DNA of 64,000 nt from JBCBRD01 sp039819785 (GTDB taxonomy: Bacteria > Pseudomonadota > Alphaproteobacteria > Rhizobiales > Hyphomicrobiaceae), in contig JBCBRH010000001.1 of NCBI GenBank assembly GCA_039819785.1, positions 62,001 through 126,000 on the forward strand, in the 5' to 3' direction. Within the stretch, counting starts at the first letter, position 1. Each line of letters begins with the position of its first letter. The notes under the pieces are model-generated. The model saw only the letters and a list, made by a program, of their open reading frames with translations. It was not told where the DNA came from and did not search any database. This document shows, piece by piece, positions 36,737-46,809 of the stretch. The position numbers and the translations under genes are program-made.

Positions 36737-37897
36737 GTGTCGCAGAAACCGAAAATCGAAACAGACAAACGCATTCGCGCTGTTGCGGTGGACGATGATC
36801 CCATCATTCTTCAGCTTTTGGAAAGCAAGCTCACGAACATGGGCTGTCAGGCGCTGCTTGCAAGCGACGGAGCTGAGGCCTGGAGTCTCATCCTCGATAA
36901 AAAGCCGGACATCGCCCTGGTTGACCTGGAGATGCCCAACATAGACGGGATTGCACTCATTCAGTGCATTCGAGGGCATCCGCGGACAAAGCATCTTCCT
37001 GTTGTCGTTGTGACGTCGCGGTCTGATCCGGCGGCGATCCAGAATGCTTTTGCCGCAGGTGCCACGTCGTTCCTGACCAAGCCACTGCAGTGGACGACAT
37101 TTGAAAGTCATATTCAGTATCTCATGCGACTGACAGAGCGCGCCGTTCAAGCGTCTGCCCGCGCGGCCCGCGCGGAAGCCACTGTCCGCGTGAAGGATAC
37201 GGTTCTGAGGCGCGCACTCTCGACCTGCAGTGAAGGAATGAGCGAGGCGCGGTGTCTTCTTGCAGCCCTGCGCGATGAGCTATCATCGTCCTCCGGCACG
37301 CCGGCAACGGCCAGCAAACTCGAGACGGTGATACAGATCTGCGGGGATGTAGAGAAGGCGATGCGCCAAACCGAAGCGCTCAGCAAAAACCTCTGCGGAA
37401 AGATCGATTCCAGCGCGGCGCGGGTGCCGCTGGTCAACGTCCTGGCAAATGCCCAGGCTGTGGTCGGGCCGTTGTCTCGTGAGTGCAATGTTCCTGTAGG
37501 GATCGTGCGGATGCCAGATCATGCCTATTTGGCTTGCGATGCTGAGAAACTCTCAAATGCGCTTGCTTGTTTGCTCGATAACGCGATCCGGTATGCTCCG
37601 TCGGGTACGTCTGTTTCGGTCGAAGTCGACGTTCACGAAGACTATATGCTCACCATCGCCGTGGAAGACCAGGGGCCTGGAATGGAGCCTGACTTCTCTG
37701 CCGCGGCCCTGGCAGCTTTCGATGATGTGGCCGAGGTGGACATCAGTCCTGAAGGGGTTGGCCTGCCACTCGTCAAAGCTGTGATGGAATCACACGGCGG
37801 TGCGCTGGAGATCAGATCGTTTCCCGGCGAGGGGACAACCGCACTGATGGTGCTACCGGCTGACCGGGTCTTCCTGGAAGAGCCGGAATATGCCTAA
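36737..37897 (+). CDS. Response regulator with C-terminal histidine-kinase-like ATPase
   Basis: The 386-aa soluble protein has a GTG start. The N-terminal receiver (about 12-130) has the phosphoacceptor D63 in LVDLEMP and DDD near residue 19. The C-terminal HATPase_c domain (about 250-380) has an N-box (LSNALACLLDNAIRYAP) and G-boxes (DQGPGMEP, GVGLPLVKAV). The helical linker between them, where the phosphorylated His would be, contains no His. It may therefore be a phosphatase, a decoy or a partner-switching ATPase rather than a normal kinase. It is divergent from the hybrid kinase. Confidence 0.88.
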   Translation: MSQKPKIETDKRIRAVAVDDDPIILQLLESKLTNMGCQALLASDGAEAWSLILDKKPDIALVDLEMPNIDGIALIQCIRGHPRTKHLPVVVVTSRSDPAAIQNAFAAGATSFLTKPLQWTTFESHIQYLMRLTERAVQASARAARAEATVRVKDTVLRRALSTCSEGMSEARCLLAALRDELSSSSGTPATASKLETVIQICGDVEKAMRQTEALSKNLCGKIDSSAARVPLVNVLANAQAVVGPLSRECNVPVGIVRMPDHAYLACDAEKLSNALACLLDNAIRYAPSGTSVSVEVDVHEDYMLTIAVEDQGPGMEPDFSAAALAAFDDVAEVDISPEGVGLPLVKAVMESHGGALEIRSFPGEGTTALMVLPADRVFLEEPEYA

Positions 37898-38107
37898 AGG
37901 CAACTGACCGGGCTGATCTATTTTAGTAGTCACTCGATCATTGATCCAGAAAACATAGTTGTTCCTTATTGAAACAAACCAGCACTATTTATTGGTGTTG
38001 GTGGCCGTCCGTTGTTTCAAATACGTAATAGTTGTTCGATAATATATTCGTGAGTAGCTCTTGTTGAACAACGACTAGACTTACTGTTTGTCGATGGAAA
38101 ACTTGCT
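37898..38107. other. AT-rich leader of the Tad-domain gene
   Basis: This 210-bp stretch is clearly more AT-rich than its surroundings. It includes a small palindrome, TTGTTGAACAA, near 38060-38071. It probably carries the promoter of the following gene. Confidence 0.4.
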
Positions 38108-39391
38108 GTGAATGATCATAAAAAAAATAATATGTGGGCGAGGTTCCGAAACGACGTTTCAGCGACGTCGCTTGTTGGTTTTGCATTGATGCTGCCCGTC
38201 CTGTTGACCGTTTCGGTTGGCGGTTTCGACTACGCTTGGGCCGTTATGCAAAAGTCGGCACTGCAAGAGGCCGCTGATACGGCTGCGATCGCTGGTGGAA
38301 AAGAGCTGTCTCTTTCGGATTCGCGTCGTGAGAATGTCGAAGCCGTTGTTCGCGCCATGGTTCAACGCTCCATTGCCGATAACTCAAGAGCTCTTGTAAA
38401 GAAGACGCAACAAAAACCAACGGTGGATGCCAAAGTGACCGATGATCCGCTTCAGGTGACGGTGGTGATCAAGCAGCCCATCGGAGCGGTCGTCGGTGGA
38501 CTTTTCGGTCTGGAGTTTCCACCGATCGAGATCACCAGTGTGGCGCGCGTCGTCGGCCAGCCAAACATTTGTGTGTTGGCATTGGACAGTGGTGCAAACA
38601 AAGCGATTTCACTGGAGCATGATGCCCGTGTTACCGGCCGCAACTGCGCCGTGTACTCAAATTCGGCCCACAAGAACGCCGTGATCGCCAAGAACAGCGC
38701 AACGCTGACGGCCAGCTTTATCTGCTCACGCGGCGGGAAATCTGGTGGATCGGGCAATTTTAACCCCACGCCTATGACCGATTGCCCTGGCTTTGATGAT
38801 CCCCTCGCTGGGCGTCCCGAGCCTTTGATTGGGCCGTGCACCGAAAACGATTACGTGGTTGAAGGCGTTGTCGCGGTTTTGCAGCCGGGCACCTACTGCG
38901 GTGGTTTGAGGCTTGAAAGCGGCACTGAGGCCGAGATGCTGCCTGGTGTTTACGTGTTCAAGGACGGGCCGCTGGTTGTTGAAGATGGTGCAACCTTGAC
39001 CGGAAAAGGCGTCGGTTTGTTCTATACCGGACGCGACGCCTATTTCTTGTTCGAGGAAAAGACAACGATTTCGCTTGAGGCGCCGGTGAGCGGACCGATG
39101 GCCGGGCTTTTGATGTTCGAAGGACGCGCGCAAGACACGTCTGCCAGGCACGAGTTTCTCTCGAACAATGCCCCGGTCGTCTTGGGTACGCTCTACTTGT
39201 CACGCGGCGAACTTCACGTGGATGCGGATACGCCGATTGCTCAGGATTCTGCTTACACGGCGATCGTTGCCCGGGTGATGAGGCTGTATGGCGGGCCGCA
39301 CCTCATCCTCAATACAGACTACGACAAGACCAATGTGCCTGTGCCAAAGGGTATTCGGGGCGCGGGGCAACCGGTTTCGCTGGTGCAATAG
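38108..39391 (+). CDS. Tad-domain (TadE/TadG-like) surface protein
   Basis: The 427-aa protein has a GTG start with GGAAA ahead. The N-terminus has the Tad helix (SLVGFALMLPVLLTVSVGGFD) followed by ALQEAADTAAIAGGKEL, typical of Tad pilus pseudopilin-like proteins. The C-terminal two-thirds lacks a von Willebrand domain and looks like repeated beta strands (LQPGTYCGGLRLESG, MLPGVYVFKDG, LVVEDGATLTG), as in a small beta-helix. No other tad genes are nearby, so it is an orphan. Confidence 0.85.
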   Translation: MNDHKKNNMWARFRNDVSATSLVGFALMLPVLLTVSVGGFDYAWAVMQKSALQEAADTAAIAGGKELSLSDSRRENVEAVVRAMVQRSIADNSRALVKKTQQKPTVDAKVTDDPLQVTVVIKQPIGAVVGGLFGLEFPPIEITSVARVVGQPNICVLALDSGANKAISLEHDARVTGRNCAVYSNSAHKNAVIAKNSATLTASFICSRGGKSGGSGNFNPTPMTDCPGFDDPLAGRPEPLIGPCTENDYVVEGVVAVLQPGTYCGGLRLESGTEAEMLPGVYVFKDGPLVVEDGATLTGKGVGLFYTGRDAYFLFEEKTTISLEAPVSGPMAGLLMFEGRAQDTSARHEFLSNNAPVVLGTLYLSRGELHVDADTPIAQDSAYTAIVARVMRLYGGPHLILNTDYDKTNVPVPKGIRGAGQPVSLVQ

Positions 39392-39493
39392 CGCTGAGCT
39401 GCCCAGACCGATCCGGCTTGGGGACTGGGGTCGGGGGCGGTGTGCTCGGTCCGGATCCACCTTTTGGCTGCACCGGAGCGGATCGTTGGATTG

Positions 39494-39700
39494 TCAGGCC
39501 GTGCGGGATCGCTGGGTCATGTAGACTTGGATGCCGTGTCCAAGCAATCCGATACCCCAGCCGAGGAGCGGCCACTGAAACCAGGTCGTTTGCGGACTTG
39601 TGAGCATGTCGATAACGAACAGCAACACGTTGACACCGACATACACGATCAGGTGGACCAGAAACGGTCGATTACCCAGCAGTTGATTGATGAGCGACAT
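39494..39700 (-). CDS. 2TM domain-containing small membrane protein
   Basis: The 68-aa protein has two hydrophobic helices (VHLIVYVGVNVLLFVIDML and WPLLGWGIGLLGHGIQVYM) and matches the 2TM domain family (histidine-kinase-associated or free-standing). GAGG ahead of the ATG at 39700 favours this start over 39721. The function is unknown. Confidence 0.8.
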   Translation of the reverse strand: MSLINQLLGNRPFLVHLIVYVGVNVLLFVIDMLTSPQTTWFQWPLLGWGIGLLGHGIQVYMTQRSRTA

Positions 39701-39934
39701 GATTGAGCCTCGCATGGTCACGTTTTTTTGCGGCGTAATCTCGATCGAGCACAGCCTACAATAAACTGATGTTGGAGGGTAGTGCGCTTCAACGCATTGA
39801 TCAGCGGCAAACCAGACTGCAGTTAACTGCGACGTCGGTGTCGTGCGTCGTCAAAATGACGGTTGCCAGTTATGATCTGACCGATGGGGTTTGAACGGTC
39901 AGTTTGGGCCAATGGGAGACTTCGCGTGAACCCG

Positions 39935-40462
39935 CTAAGGTGCCCACAATGCCTGCTGGAGCCATGGTTGCGGAACGAAAAGCTCGCCATGGCGAAGCGC
40001 CTCTGCGTGTCCGAGCGCGATTGACTGCCACGCACCACGCCATTCCTCAGGCAGCGGATACGGCGGTGTTACTTTGCTCTCAGGCATGAAGCCGAAACGA
40101 CTGTAATAAGCAGGATCGCCCAGAACGTAGACATGGGTGACGCCGACATTCTCCAGCCGTTGCAAGCCGTTCCGCACCATGGCGCTGCCAAATCCTTGTT
40201 GCTGCCTTTCGACAGCCACAGCGAGCGGCCCCAACAATGAGACTTTGAAATCTGTTTTCACAATACCACAAGCGGTGAAGATTGCATTGCTGACAATCGT
40301 CTCCTCGACAGTGCCAACGAGCGAGAGCGTCTCTATTTCTTCCTGCAATAGGGCTCTCACGAGGGGCAGCAGATCTTCGTTTGGAAACGCATTCTGGTAG
40401 AGCATCTCAATTGCTGGCAGGTCGCCACGAACGCTCGCACGGATTTCAATGCTGTCTGCCAT
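39935..40462 (-). CDS. GNAT family N-acetyltransferase (YhbS-like)
   Basis: The 175-aa protein has the acetyl-CoA motif VERQQQGFGSAMVRNGL (about residues 84-100) and the C-terminal block VYVLGDPAYYSRFGFMPES typical of the YhbS group. GGGAA before 40462 decides the start. The substrate is unknown. Confidence 0.9.
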   Translation of the reverse strand: MADSIEIRASVRGDLPAIEMLYQNAFPNEDLLPLVRALLQEEIETLSLVGTVEETIVSNAIFTACGIVKTDFKVSLLGPLAVAVERQQQGFGSAMVRNGLQRLENVGVTHVYVLGDPAYYSRFGFMPESKVTPPYPLPEEWRGAWQSIALGHAEALRHGELFVPQPWLQQALWAP

Positions 40463-40645
40463 TGGGTTCCCACAGTATGTTTGTCTCAATCCGCTGATCG
40501 CGATCAGAGTGAGGCATGTCCAACACCTGATTGTCTCAGTTGGGTCATGTGCTGCAGTTGTGCGCGGTGCTGGGTTTGGCCGCTGGACCGCTCAGACCTA
40601 GATCGGGCACTTCGGGACGTACGGGCGGGTCGGGCAGAACCTGAT

Positions 40646-41077
40646 TTAGGATTTGCGACGCATCATATCTGTCGGCAGGACGGCTAGGATCAAGACGAGC
40701 AGCATACCAAGTCCGCCGGTTGCCGCGTGCCCCGTGACCTGTGGCGCAGCGCCGAACAGCGCCGCAATGACGAGGGCGGTCAACCAGCCCGGCAACCCGA
40801 CATCGCGCGCACGCTTGGCTATGATGTTCAATTTAGCAAAAGCGAAAACAAAGAAGGTGAGCAACACCAAGATGGCGATAGCCGTCCCTAGGTTTGACGA
40901 CAATTCTTGGCGGACAGCATCGATGTCCCCTCCGATCAATCTCTCAGTCATGCCAATGGCTGCACCGATACCAATCGCAAGCCCGATGAATACGGCGAGG
41001 AGGATCAGCCAGCGGACGAGAAACGGCATGGTCTTCAGCCGTCCGTCGGAAATCTCGAATAGATAATCTTTGAACAT
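40646..41077 (-). CDS. DUF805 family inner-membrane protein
   Basis: The 143-aa protein starts MFKDYLFEISDGRL and has about four hydrophobic segments. KRARDVGLPGWLT is the hallmark block of DUF805 (RlxDig-P-W). The frame is open to 41224, but the inner ATG gives the normal family N-terminus. The function is unknown. Confidence 0.85.
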   Translation of the reverse strand: MFKDYLFEISDGRLKTMPFLVRWLILLAVFIGLAIGIGAAIGMTERLIGGDIDAVRQELSSNLGTAIAILVLLTFFVFAFAKLNIIAKRARDVGLPGWLTALVIAALFGAAPQVTGHAATGGLGMLLVLILAVLPTDMMRRKS

Positions 41078-41472
41078 GTGAAGACCAGAATATTTTGGAG
41101 CGCAAATTTTACGACCTTGCGCATGCCAGTTCTCTATCTTCGGGATCTTCGAATGTCCATTGGATGCTGTCGTCAAGTCATCCATCCTATAGGCATCCAG
41201 CCGCCGCTCGGGGCGTGTGCCCACCCAGGGTCAGTTGCCGAAGTCGCGGGTCGTGCTGGGTCGAGATCTGGCGCACGTAGGCTGGCTCAGGAAACAGCCA
41301 TCCCTTGCCTTGCTGGATGCGGTGCAACTGGTGGCCAAGATGTTCACGCCCCGCCATTGACGAAAATCAGCGCAAGCTGTTTTTGCATGTGCGAAGATGA
41401 AACTTAATCGAGGCACGCAACGCCGATTTCCCGAGGGCCTCGACGTCGTCGGTTCTCTCATAGGTCGTGTAG
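41078..41472. other. Intergenic region, no gene seen
   Basis: This 395-bp gap separates divergent genes. It should contain promoters for DUF805 and for the exporter operon. No supported ORF, RNA or strong palindrome is seen. Confidence 0.4.
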
Positions 41473-42477
41473 ATGGATTTCAATTTTCGGGTCATAGCCG
41501 CTGTCCTGGCTGTCGCAGGCATTGCCGGCTTCATGTTTTTTGGTGGAGATGGCGACACCCCCGTGCCCGAGGGGATCGTATCCGGTAATGGTCGGATCGA
41601 AGCCGTCCAGGTTGATATTGCCACCAAGATTGCCGGACGTGTCGACAGCGTCAGCGTGCGCGAGGGGGATCTTATCCGCCCGGGGCAACTGCTAGCAAAA
41701 ATCGACTCAGCCCAGCTTCGAGCCCAACTGTTGCGCGCAGAAGCCGATATTGCGAGCGCCGAGAGCATGGTGGCGCAGGCGGAAGCCCAGATTGCCCAGG
41801 TTTCAGCCCAACTGACCCTTGCCGAGCGTGAACTGGAGCGCTCCAGCCAGCTCCTTGAGCGGGGACATACAAGCCAAGAGACGTTTGATACCCGCCTTAG
41901 TCAACGTGATGTTGCCAAAGCCAATGTCGCTGCGAGCAAGGCGACACTGACATCGCGCCACCGCGGTGTCGATGCAGCCATGGCGGCTAAAAAAGAGATT
42001 GAGACGCAGATCGCTGACACGGAGTTGCTCTCGCCAACCCTTGGGCGCGTCCTGTACCGCCTCTCCGAACCGGGGGAAGTCTTGTCGTCGGGCGGCAAAG
42101 TCATGACGCTCGTCAATCTCGATGAGGTCTATCTTGAGATTTTCCTGCCTGCCAGAGCCGCGCATCGTCTCGCCATCGGGTCGGATGCACGCATTGTCGT
42201 CGACGGTGCTGACTTTGCTGTACCGGCGAACGTGACGTTTGTTTCACCGACGGCGCAGTTTACGCCAAAGCAGGTGGAGACCGCGACCGAGCGGGACAAG
42301 CTCATGTTCCGCATCAAGGTCCGGGTGCCGACGGAGCTTGTCGAGAAGCACATTGACTTTGTAAAAACCGGCATCCGTGGGGTGGCATACGTCCGTCCCG
42401 GTACCGATCCACCGCCGTGGCCGGACTGGCTCGAAAAGCGGTTTGTCCCGTCTGAAATCAGAACCACGGGTTCTTGA
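41473..42477 (+). CDS. HlyD family secretion protein (YhiI-like)
   Basis: The 334-aa protein has an N-terminal membrane anchor (about residues 5-24), a lipoyl-like motif (VREGDLIRPGQLLAKID), a coiled coil (about 85-180) and a beta-barrel. It is the adaptor of the exporter formed with the next two genes, which follow at 10 nt and 4 nt spacing. The trio matches the yhiI-rbbA-yhhJ order of enterobacteria. Confidence 0.92.
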   Translation: MDFNFRVIAAVLAVAGIAGFMFFGGDGDTPVPEGIVSGNGRIEAVQVDIATKIAGRVDSVSVREGDLIRPGQLLAKIDSAQLRAQLLRAEADIASAESMVAQAEAQIAQVSAQLTLAERELERSSQLLERGHTSQETFDTRLSQRDVAKANVAASKATLTSRHRGVDAAMAAKKEIETQIADTELLSPTLGRVLYRLSEPGEVLSSGGKVMTLVNLDEVYLEIFLPARAAHRLAIGSDARIVVDGADFAVPANVTFVSPTAQFTPKQVETATERDKLMFRIKVRVPTELVEKHIDFVKTGIRGVAYVRPGTDPPPWPDWLEKRFVPSEIRTTGS

Positions 42478-42487
42478 GGATCGTGCC

Positions 42488-45274
42488 ATGAAAGCGGCCA
42501 TGGACATAGCGGCGCGTGTCACCGACCTCACCCATCGGTACGGTGACGTTTGTGCTGTCGACGGCATCAGCCTCGAAATTCCCGCAGGCGCGCGGGTCGG
42601 CCTGATCGGTCCTGATGGCGTGGGCAAGTCGACGCTCATGGGCCTCCTTGCTGGCGCACGGAAACTCCAGTCTGGCCAGATCGAAGCCCTGGGGCGAGAC
42701 CTTGCCGTCAAAAGCCAACGGAGGGATGTTGGTCCCCGGATCGCCTATATGCCGCAAGGCCTGGGCAAGAACCTTTATGCGGAACTCAGTATCGCGGAGA
42801 ACCTTGCGTTTTTCGGCCGCCTGTTCGGACTGCGCAAACACCAACGTGCTACCCGGATTGCGAGTCTGACCGAAGCCACCGGACTGAAAGCGTTCCTCAA
42901 CCGCCCGGCCGGCAAGCTGTCAGGCGGCATGAAGCAAAAGCTTGGACTGTGCTGCGCGCTGATCCACGATCCCGATTTCCTCATTCTTGACGAACCCACG
43001 ACGGGCGTTGACCCGCTTTCGCGCCGACAGTTCTGGGACCTGATCTCTACGATCATGTCTGAGCGTGCGGGTATGACGTTACTGGTATCGACCTCCTACA
43101 TGGAAGAGGCGACCCAATTCGACTGGCTGATCGCCATGAACGCGGGGCGTGTGATCGGCGCTGGCACCCCGGACGAATTGATGGCTCGGGCAGGTGTTGA
43201 TGATCTTGAAGCTGCCTACGTCGCCCTGCTGCCGCAAGAGGATCAGCACGCCGGTTCAGGTGTCGTCATCCCGCCCCGCACGGAAACGGATGGCGCTCAA
43301 GCAATCATCGCGGAGGGATTGACCCGGAAGTTTGGTGATTTTACCGCCGTCGAGAATGTCGACTTTTCAATAGAACGAGGCGAGATCTTCGGGTTCCTGG
43401 GATCGAACGGCTGCGGTAAGACGACGACGATGAAGATGCTGACGGGGTTGCTCACGCCGTCAGCTGGCCGGGCTTATTTGTTTGGAAAACCCGTGGATGC
43501 GGGAAGTCATGCGATGCGCCGACGGGTCGGCTACATGTCGCAATCGTTTTCACTCTACGGTGAGCTGACGGTTCGTCAGAACCTGGACTTGCACGCACGG
43601 CTTTTCAAACTTGAACGGTGGAAAGCGCGTGCGCGCGTTGCTGAACTTATGGAACGCTTCCGACTGGAACGTTATGGCGACGATCTCGCCGAGCGCCTGC
43701 CACTCGGAGTGCGACAGAGGCTTTCTCTTGCGGTTGCTATTCTGCACGAACCCGAGATGCTCATACTTGATGAGCCGACATCGGGTGTCGACCCGCTCGC
43801 GCGCGACGAATTCTGGCGCTTGCTCGTCGAATTATCACGCAATGAAAACGTGACAATCTTCGTCTCCACTCATTTCATGAATGAAGCGATGCGGTGTGAC
43901 CGGATTTCCCTCATGCATGCGGGGAAAGTCCTCGCAGTCGGAACACCAGCGAGCCTTATTGAGGGCAAGGGTGAGGCCACGTTGGAAGACGCCTTCATCG
44001 CCTACATGCAGGACGCACACTCCGAGGGAGCTGCTGAGAAGACCCGTGTTGCGCCGTCGAGCGGAGACGCCGAACGCAATCGTGGTCTCGTCGCGACGAA
44101 CGATGCCGAACCTGTGCAAGATGACTTTTCACATTCGAGTCCAACTGGCATCAGTCTGATGCGGTTGATGGCATATGCCCTGCGAGAGACCAAGGAGATC
44201 CTCCGCGATCCGGTCCGGCTTGGGTTTGCATTCGTGGGAAGCACGATCCTGCTTTTCATTTTCAGCTATGGGATCACCACGGACGTCGAAGAGGTTGCCT
44301 TTGCCGTTCTGGACCAGGACCGGACACCGGCAAGTCGATCATACATTCAAGAGTATCGGGGCTCTCGATACTTCCTAGAAGGCCAGCCAATCGTCAGCCA
44401 GGATATGCTGGAAGCCCGCCTTGCGGCCAATGACATCACGGTGGCACTTCAGATCCCGCCATCGTTTGGTCGCGACCTGGCCCGGGGCGCCAGCCCTGAA
44501 GTGTCGGCGTGGATTGATGGGTCGAACACCATGAGAGCCGCCACCATTGAGGGTTATGTCGCGGGCGTCCATGGCCGCTTTCTACAAAATATCGCCGATA
44601 CCTCGACACGCGCCTTACCTTCGAGCGCCCCTACCGGGTTTGCAACGCGCTACCTCTACAATCCAACATTCGAGAGCATCTATGCCATCGGCCCTGCCGT
44701 CCCGGCGATGCTGCTCATTCTGTTTCCTGCCATTTTGATGGCCGTCAGTGTCGTGCGTGAAAAGGAAATGGGCACCATCACGAACTTCTACGTCACACCC
44801 AGCACGCGACTTGAGTTTCTCGTCGGCAAGCAGCTTCCCTACATTGCGATTGCGATGGCCAATTTCGCAATCATGTCCTTCATCGTTGTTTTTGTTTTCG
44901 ATGTCCCGCTCAAAGGGAGCCTGTTCGCACTGACGCTTGGTGCGCTTGTGTATGCAGCGGCCACCACTGGTTATGGATTGTTGATTGCCACGTTCACATC
45001 AAGCCAAGTGGCCGCTGTGTTTGCGACGGCGATCCTTTCCATGATGCCGACATTTCTGTTTTCCGGTTTCTTGCAGCCCGTATCCTCGTTGGAAGGCGGT
45101 GCAAAGATCATCGGCACGCTTTGGCCGACGACCTACTACATGCACCTGAGCGTTGGCTCCTTCACAAAGGGGCTCGGCCTAAACGACGTCGGCCACGACA
45201 TTATTGCGCTTATGCTGTTCGTGCCGGCCTTTATCGCCATTGCCGCAGCCTTCCTGCAACAACAGGAGCGGTGA
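42488..45274 (+). CDS. rbbA: ABC exporter, two ATPase domains fused to an ABC-2 permease (RbbA-like)
   Basis: The 928-aa protein has a first ATPase (Walker A GPDGVGKST, LSGGMKQK, ILDEPTTGVDP), a second ATPase (Walker A GSNGCGKTT, signature altered to LPLGVRQR, ILDEPTSGVDP) and a C-terminal ABC-2 permease with about six transmembrane segments. This is the RbbA architecture. GAGGA before 42488 decides the start over 42377. RbbA was described as a ribosome-associated ATPase, but the operon says drug or lipid export. Confidence 0.93.
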   Translation: MKAAMDIAARVTDLTHRYGDVCAVDGISLEIPAGARVGLIGPDGVGKSTLMGLLAGARKLQSGQIEALGRDLAVKSQRRDVGPRIAYMPQGLGKNLYAELSIAENLAFFGRLFGLRKHQRATRIASLTEATGLKAFLNRPAGKLSGGMKQKLGLCCALIHDPDFLILDEPTTGVDPLSRRQFWDLISTIMSERAGMTLLVSTSYMEEATQFDWLIAMNAGRVIGAGTPDELMARAGVDDLEAAYVALLPQEDQHAGSGVVIPPRTETDGAQAIIAEGLTRKFGDFTAVENVDFSIERGEIFGFLGSNGCGKTTTMKMLTGLLTPSAGRAYLFGKPVDAGSHAMRRRVGYMSQSFSLYGELTVRQNLDLHARLFKLERWKARARVAELMERFRLERYGDDLAERLPLGVRQRLSLAVAILHEPEMLILDEPTSGVDPLARDEFWRLLVELSRNENVTIFVSTHFMNEAMRCDRISLMHAGKVLAVGTPASLIEGKGEATLEDAFIAYMQDAHSEGAAEKTRVAPSSGDAERNRGLVATNDAEPVQDDFSHSSPTGISLMRLMAYALRETKEILRDPVRLGFAFVGSTILLFIFSYGITTDVEEVAFAVLDQDRTPASRSYIQEYRGSRYFLEGQPIVSQDMLEARLAANDITVALQIPPSFGRDLARGASPEVSAWIDGSNTMRAATIEGYVAGVHGRFLQNIADTSTRALPSSAPTGFATRYLYNPTFESIYAIGPAVPAMLLILFPAILMAVSVVREKEMGTITNFYVTPSTRLEFLVGKQLPYIAIAMANFAIMSFIVVFVFDVPLKGSLFALTLGALVYAAATTGYGLLIATFTSSQVAAVFATAILSMMPTFLFSGFLQPVSSLEGGAKIIGTLWPTTYYMHLSVGSFTKGLGLNDVGHDIIALMLFVPAFIAIAAAFLQQQER

Positions 45275-45278
45275 CACG

Positions 45279-46403
45279 ATGCCATCGTTTTCAAATATCT
45301 GTTGGCTCGGGATGAAGGAGGTGCGCAGTGTCATGCGCGACTTCGTCATGATTGCGCTGATCATCTGGGCGTTCGGGCCGGGGCTTGTTGTGCGGGCGAC
45401 GGGCCATGCCGACAGTGTCAACAACGCCTCGGTTGCCTTCGTCGATGAGGACCGTTCCGCGCTGTCCAGGTCGCTGCGCAACGCGTTGACAGCGCCGTAC
45501 TTCCAAACCCCTGAGCTGATTGAAGCGCGCGAACTCGACCGCGCCGTTGATGAGGGACGCTACACGTTTGTCATCGCCATTCCGCCGAACTTTGAAAAGG
45601 AAGTCCGACTTGGCATGGGGCCGGTGCTGCAACTGAACGTCGATGCCACTGCAGTTGTCCAAGCGGCCAATGGCACCGGATATATTCAGGAAATGCTCAT
45701 GCAGAAGGTTGCTGAGTTTGCAGCCCGTTCAGAACCCGTTTCAGCGCCGGGTGTGGAGTTGGTATCGCGCCGTGCGTTCAACGCCAATGGCGTCCAGGCG
45801 TGGTTTGAATCCGTCGTTGCGCTCCTGGACCAGATCTCCATCCTGACGATTGCCCTCACCGGGGCTGCGTTGCTGCGCGAACGTGAACACGGCACCATCG
45901 AGCATCTGCTCGTCATGCCGCTGTCTGCTTTTGAAATCGCAACGGCCAAGGTGCTCGCTAATGGACTTGTCATCCTGACCGCGTTTGTGATCTCACTTGT
46001 CTTCATTGTCGAGTGGAGCCTCGGCGTGCCCATTGCTGGGTCGCGATCGCTGCTCGTATTCGGGGCGTTCGTCTACCTTTTTTCGGCAGCCGCCATCGGC
46101 ATCTTCCTGGGTACGATCTCGCGGACTATGGCGCAGTTCGCACTGCTGATGCTGTTGGTCATTATGCCGATGATCATGTTGTCGGGCGGGATGACGCCCA
46201 TTGAAAGCCAGCCGGACTGGCTGCAGCCGATCACCCAGCTTCTGCCATCGCGACACTTCATGGCCTATGCACAGGCGATCGTGTTTCGTGGCGCAGGCAT
46301 CGGAACGGTTTGGCCCGGACTCCTCGCGATGGTTGGCTTGGGCGCCTTGTTTTTCGGTGCCAGTCTGGTGTTATTTCGCCGGTCGATCACCACGACGAAA
46401 TGA
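45279..46403 (+). CDS. yhhJ: ABC-2 type permease (YhhJ-like)
   Basis: The 374-aa inner-membrane protein has one N-terminal helix, a large extracytoplasmic region (about 50-175) and a cluster of C-terminal helices with the block LREREHGTIEHLLVMPLSAFEI typical of ABC-2 permeases. GGAG upstream of 45279 decides the start over 45204. It completes the HlyD-RbbA-YhhJ exporter. Confidence 0.92.
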   Translation: MPSFSNICWLGMKEVRSVMRDFVMIALIIWAFGPGLVVRATGHADSVNNASVAFVDEDRSALSRSLRNALTAPYFQTPELIEARELDRAVDEGRYTFVIAIPPNFEKEVRLGMGPVLQLNVDATAVVQAANGTGYIQEMLMQKVAEFAARSEPVSAPGVELVSRRAFNANGVQAWFESVVALLDQISILTIALTGAALLREREHGTIEHLLVMPLSAFEIATAKVLANGLVILTAFVISLVFIVEWSLGVPIAGSRSLLVFGAFVYLFSAAAIGIFLGTISRTMAQFALLMLLVIMPMIMLSGGMTPIESQPDWLQPITQLLPSRHFMAYAQAIVFRGAGIGTVWPGLLAMVGLGALFFGASLVLFRRSITTTK

Positions 46404-46809
46404 AGCCAATACCTTGGGAAGAGCATTTCATCGATCTTTGGAGATCAGCATTGGTGTCCCAGTAACTTAGACGTTACGCAACGACACACACTTGACCTCA
46501 GATCATTTGGGGGGCGTGGGCGGCCCAGGATTTGGCTCCTGAACAATTTCGAGCAGATACGACCATGGCCGCCGACCGGTCGGCATTCAAGGGCAGATAT
46601 TATGTGGCGCGTTAATTCTCCGGCTTGGGGCCAAGAGTTGCAGTCTGCGGTATTGACGATCAATCGGTGTCCATTGGAAGCTGGAAGGCAGGCCGTGTTC
46701 AAGGCGGGCCGGATCCTATTTTTTTGACCGAGTATAGTGGCCAACGACTTATTCGTGCGTTGTCGTGAGAGGCGCAGCCGGGCCTGCGTGGTTGGGAGAC
46801 AGTGAGTTT
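46404..46809. other. Intergenic region, no gene seen
   Basis: This 406-bp gap follows the exporter operon. I see no supported ORF, tRNA or repeat. It marks the start of the sparsely coding part of the window. Confidence 0.4.
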
